Shown one piece after another: positions 5,706 through 7,202 of a DNA stretch of 7,202 nt. A model generated the notes under the pieces. It did not search any database. It was not told the origin of the DNA and saw nothing but the letters and a program-made list of their open reading frames with translations. The position numbers and the translations under genes are program-made. How positions within the stretch are numbered: position 1 is the stretch's first letter; the number at the start of each line of letters is the position of its first letter. Source of the DNA: DATJXG01 sp035500455 (GTDB lineage: Bacteria > Acidobacteriota > Terriglobia > Terriglobales > Acidobacteriaceae); contig DATJXG010000048.1 in NCBI GenBank assembly GCA_035500455.1, positions 1 through 7,202 on the forward strand. The letters are read 5' to 3'.

Positions 5706-5825
5706 GAACCGTCCTTGGTCCTTAGGTTCTTGGCTGGTGGGCCCGAGAAGGCCCTCGAACTGGGCAGAAGATTTGCCGGATTCGCTTTTTGCCAAGGACC
5801 AACGACCAAGGACCAACGACTGATT
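5706..5825 (+). promoter_or_regulatory. Structured hslV-hslU spacer with nested inverted repeats
   Basis: Three nested complementary pairs span the spacer: GTCCTTGGTC (5711-5720) with GACCAAGGAC (5804-5813), CTTGGC (5729-5734) with GCCAAG (5791-5796), and GGGCC (5739-5743) with GGCCC (5750-5754). The outermost right arm contains AAGGA (5808-5812), a Shine-Dalgarno-like sequence 13 nt before the hslU ATG. Folding would hide it, so this could control hslU translation. A competing local hairpin (GAACC 5706-5710 / GGTTC 5725-5729) is also possible. The regulatory role is inference. Confidence 0.35.
5792..5819 (+). repeat. Two perfect tandem copies of a 14-bp unit
   Basis: CCAAGGACCAACGA occurs at 5792-5805 and again at 5806-5819, immediately before the hslU start. 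Within the unit CCAAGGA and CCAACGA are related, so the array is really a 7-bp-like repeat. The left side of the spacer (GTCCTTGGTCCTT, 5711-5723) carries the same motif in inverted orientation. Confidence 0.8.
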
Positions 5826-7202
5826 ATGGCTATCTACCTTCCCGCTACCGCTGAAGAACCCCAGGCCGTGCTCGACGAGCTTACCCCGCGCGAGATCGTG
5901 GCTGAACTCGACAAGTATGTTGTCGGGCAGAAGGACGCCAAGCGCGCCGTTGCCATCGCCCTGCGCAACCGCATGCGGCGGCAGAAGCTGCCGCCCGATA
6001 TGGCGGAAGAAGTGATGCCCAAGAACATCCTCATGATCGGGCCCACGGGCGTGGGCAAGACCGAGATTGCGCGCCGCCTGGCCAAGCTGGCGAACTCGCC
6101 GTTCCTGAAGGTGGAGGCGTCGAAGTTTACCGAAGTCGGCTACGTGGGGCGGGACGTGGAATCGATGGTTCGCGACCTGGTGGAGATCGCCATTGAGATG
6201 GTGCGCGAAGAAAAGCTGGAAGACGTTGCCGACAAGGCCGAACTGAATGCTGAAGAGCGCCTGCTGGATCTGTTGCTGCCGCCTCCACCGCCGCGCGCTC
6301 CGGAGACCTCCACGGCAGGTTTTGTTCTGGAAGGCACGACCACCTCGGGGGATTCGCATTCCCGCACTCGCGAGAAGCTCCGCCAGCAGTTGCGCGAAGG
6401 CAAGCTGGATGACCGCACGGTCGAAATCGACGTTCGCGAGCGGTCTTTCCCGGCGTTCGAAATCATCTCCAACCAGGGCGTGGAGGAGATGGACGTCAAC
6501 ATTAAGGATATGCTGCCCAACATCTTCGGGCAGCGCACTAAGAAGCGGAAGATGAAGGTCAACGAGGCCTTCGAGTACCTGATTCAGGAAGAAGAGCAGC
6601 GCCTGATCGATATGGATCAGGTCACCCGCGCGGCCATCGACCGGGTGCAGGATTCGGGAATTATATTTCTCGACGAGATCGATAAGATCGCCGGGCGCGA
6701 AAGCGGCCATGGCCCGGATGTTTCGCGAGAGGGCGTGCAGCGCGACATTCTGCCGATCGTCGAAGGCACTACCGTGAATACGCGCTATGGGATGGTGCGC
6801 ACCGACCACATTTTATTTGTGGCCGCTGGCGCGTTTCACGTTTCCAAGCCCAGCGATCTGATTCCCGAGCTGCAGGGGCGCTTCCCGATTCGGGTGGAAC
6901 TGCAGTCGCTGACCATGGAAGACTTCATTCGGATCCTTACCGAGCCGAAGTCATCGCTGGTGAAACAGTACACCGCGCTGCTTGAAACCGAGGGTGTGAA
7001 GCTGGAGTTCACCCCGGATGCGCTCGAGGAGATCGCGCGCTTTGCCTTTCGAGTGAACGAAGGAACGGAGAATATCGGGGCGCGGCGCCTGCACACGATT
7101 ATGGAGCGGGTGCTGGACCAGATCAGTTTTGACGCGCCGGAGAAAAAGGGCGAGCAGGTTGGTGTGGATGCGGCTTACGTCGGCAAGATGCTCAGCGATA
7201 TT
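5826..7202 (+). CDS. hslU: ATP-dependent protease ATPase subunit HslU (ClpY), 3' end cut by window
   Basis: HslU is the hexameric AAA+ unfoldase that captures substrates, unfolds them with ATP and feeds them to HslV. The open frame runs 459 codons without a stop to the edge. In order: N-terminal LTPREIVAELDKYVVGQ (19-35); Walker A GPTGVGKT (72-79); pore loop GYVGRD (105-110), whose Y106 grips substrate; the I-domain (about 111-245), containing LLDLLLPPPPPR and a charged helix; Walker B IIFLDEID (279-286); the ELQGRFPIRVEL region (348-359) with a likely arginine finger; and sensor-2 IGARRLHTIMERVL (417-430). Family proteins are about 440-470 residues, so only the last dozen or so are missing, including the C-terminal tail that docks into HslV. 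The ATG at 5826 gives the usual short N-terminus (MAIYLPATAEE). The best Shine-Dalgarno match, AAGGA at 5808-5812, is 13 nt away and lies in an inverted-repeat arm. Co-transcription with hslV is likely. Confidence 0.97.
   Translation, partial: MAIYLPATAEEPQAVLDELTPREIVAELDKYVVGQKDAKRAVAIALRNRMRRQKLPPDMAEEVMPKNILMIGPTGVGKTEIARRLAKLANSPFLKVEASKFTEVGYVGRDVESMVRDLVEIAIEMVREEKLEDVADKAELNAEERLLDLLLPPPPPRAPETSTAGFVLEGTTTSGDSHSRTREKLRQQLREGKLDDRTVEIDVRERSFPAFEIISNQGVEEMDVNIKDMLPNIFGQRTKKRKMKVNEAFEYLIQEEEQRLIDMDQVTRAAIDRVQDSGIIFLDEIDKIAGRESGHGPDVSREGVQRDILPIVEGTTVNTRYGMVRTDHILFVAAGAFHVSKPSDLIPELQGRFPIRVELQSLTMEDFIRILTEPKSSLVKQYTALLETEGVKLEFTPDALEEIARFAFRVNEGTENIGARRLHTIMERVLDQISFDAPEKKGEQVGVDAAYVGKMLSDI

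Noticed and set aside
5792..5819. Tandem repeats before hslU as a CRISPR fragment
   Set aside because: The units are adjacent, without spacers, too short (14 bp), and no cas genes are present.
5640..6809. 389-codon - strand open frame opposite hslU
   Set aside because: It is antisense to the conserved Walker A, I-domain and Walker B coding sequence of hslU, and its translation is His/Leu-rich with no recognisable fold.

Overview
The window is GC-rich bacterial chromosomal DNA. Gene content and style (HslVU protease, an OprB-type porin, a single chemoreceptor, a VapBC module), together with several kinds of short repeats between genes, suggest a soil-type Acidobacteriota (Terriglobia-like) genome. 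That assignment is an inference from recognised patterns; no marker gene in the window proves it.

Layout, left to right. (1) 1-640, + strand: a type II toxin-antitoxin operon, vapB-vapC, with stop and start codons overlapping. Its promoter and palindromic operator lie directly against the vapB ATG. (2) 724-1185, + strand: a stand-alone small cupin protein. (3) 1186-1448: non-coding, with two strong hairpins and degenerate short repeats. (4) 1449-3188, - strand: a full-length transmembrane methyl-accepting chemotaxis protein. (5) 3189-3588: a long upstream region with a candidate promoter, a 13-bp inverted repeat in the predicted leader, and a dispersed GCGAAGCGAAGGA-type repeat. (6) 3589-4839, - strand: an OprB-family outer-membrane porin with signal peptide. 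(7) 4840-5162: a divergent regulatory region. (8) 5163-7202, + strand: hslV and hslU, the ATP-dependent two-component protease. They are separated by an unusual 120-nt structured, repeat-containing spacer. hslU runs off the right edge, probably missing only about a dozen codons.

How the genes relate: HslV (peptidase) and HslU (unfoldase) form one machine. VapB neutralises the VapC nuclease and probably represses the operon. The porin and chemoreceptor share a strand but are 400 nt apart with a candidate promoter between them, so any shared role in nutrient sensing and uptake is speculative. The cupin has no evident partner.

I see no new multi-gene system here. The most interesting signals are in the non-coding DNA: two extended -10 promoters placed so that vapB and hslV transcripts would be leaderless or nearly so, a possible RNA structure covering the only Shine-Dalgarno-like sequence of hslU, and several inverted repeats that look like dispersed genomic elements.
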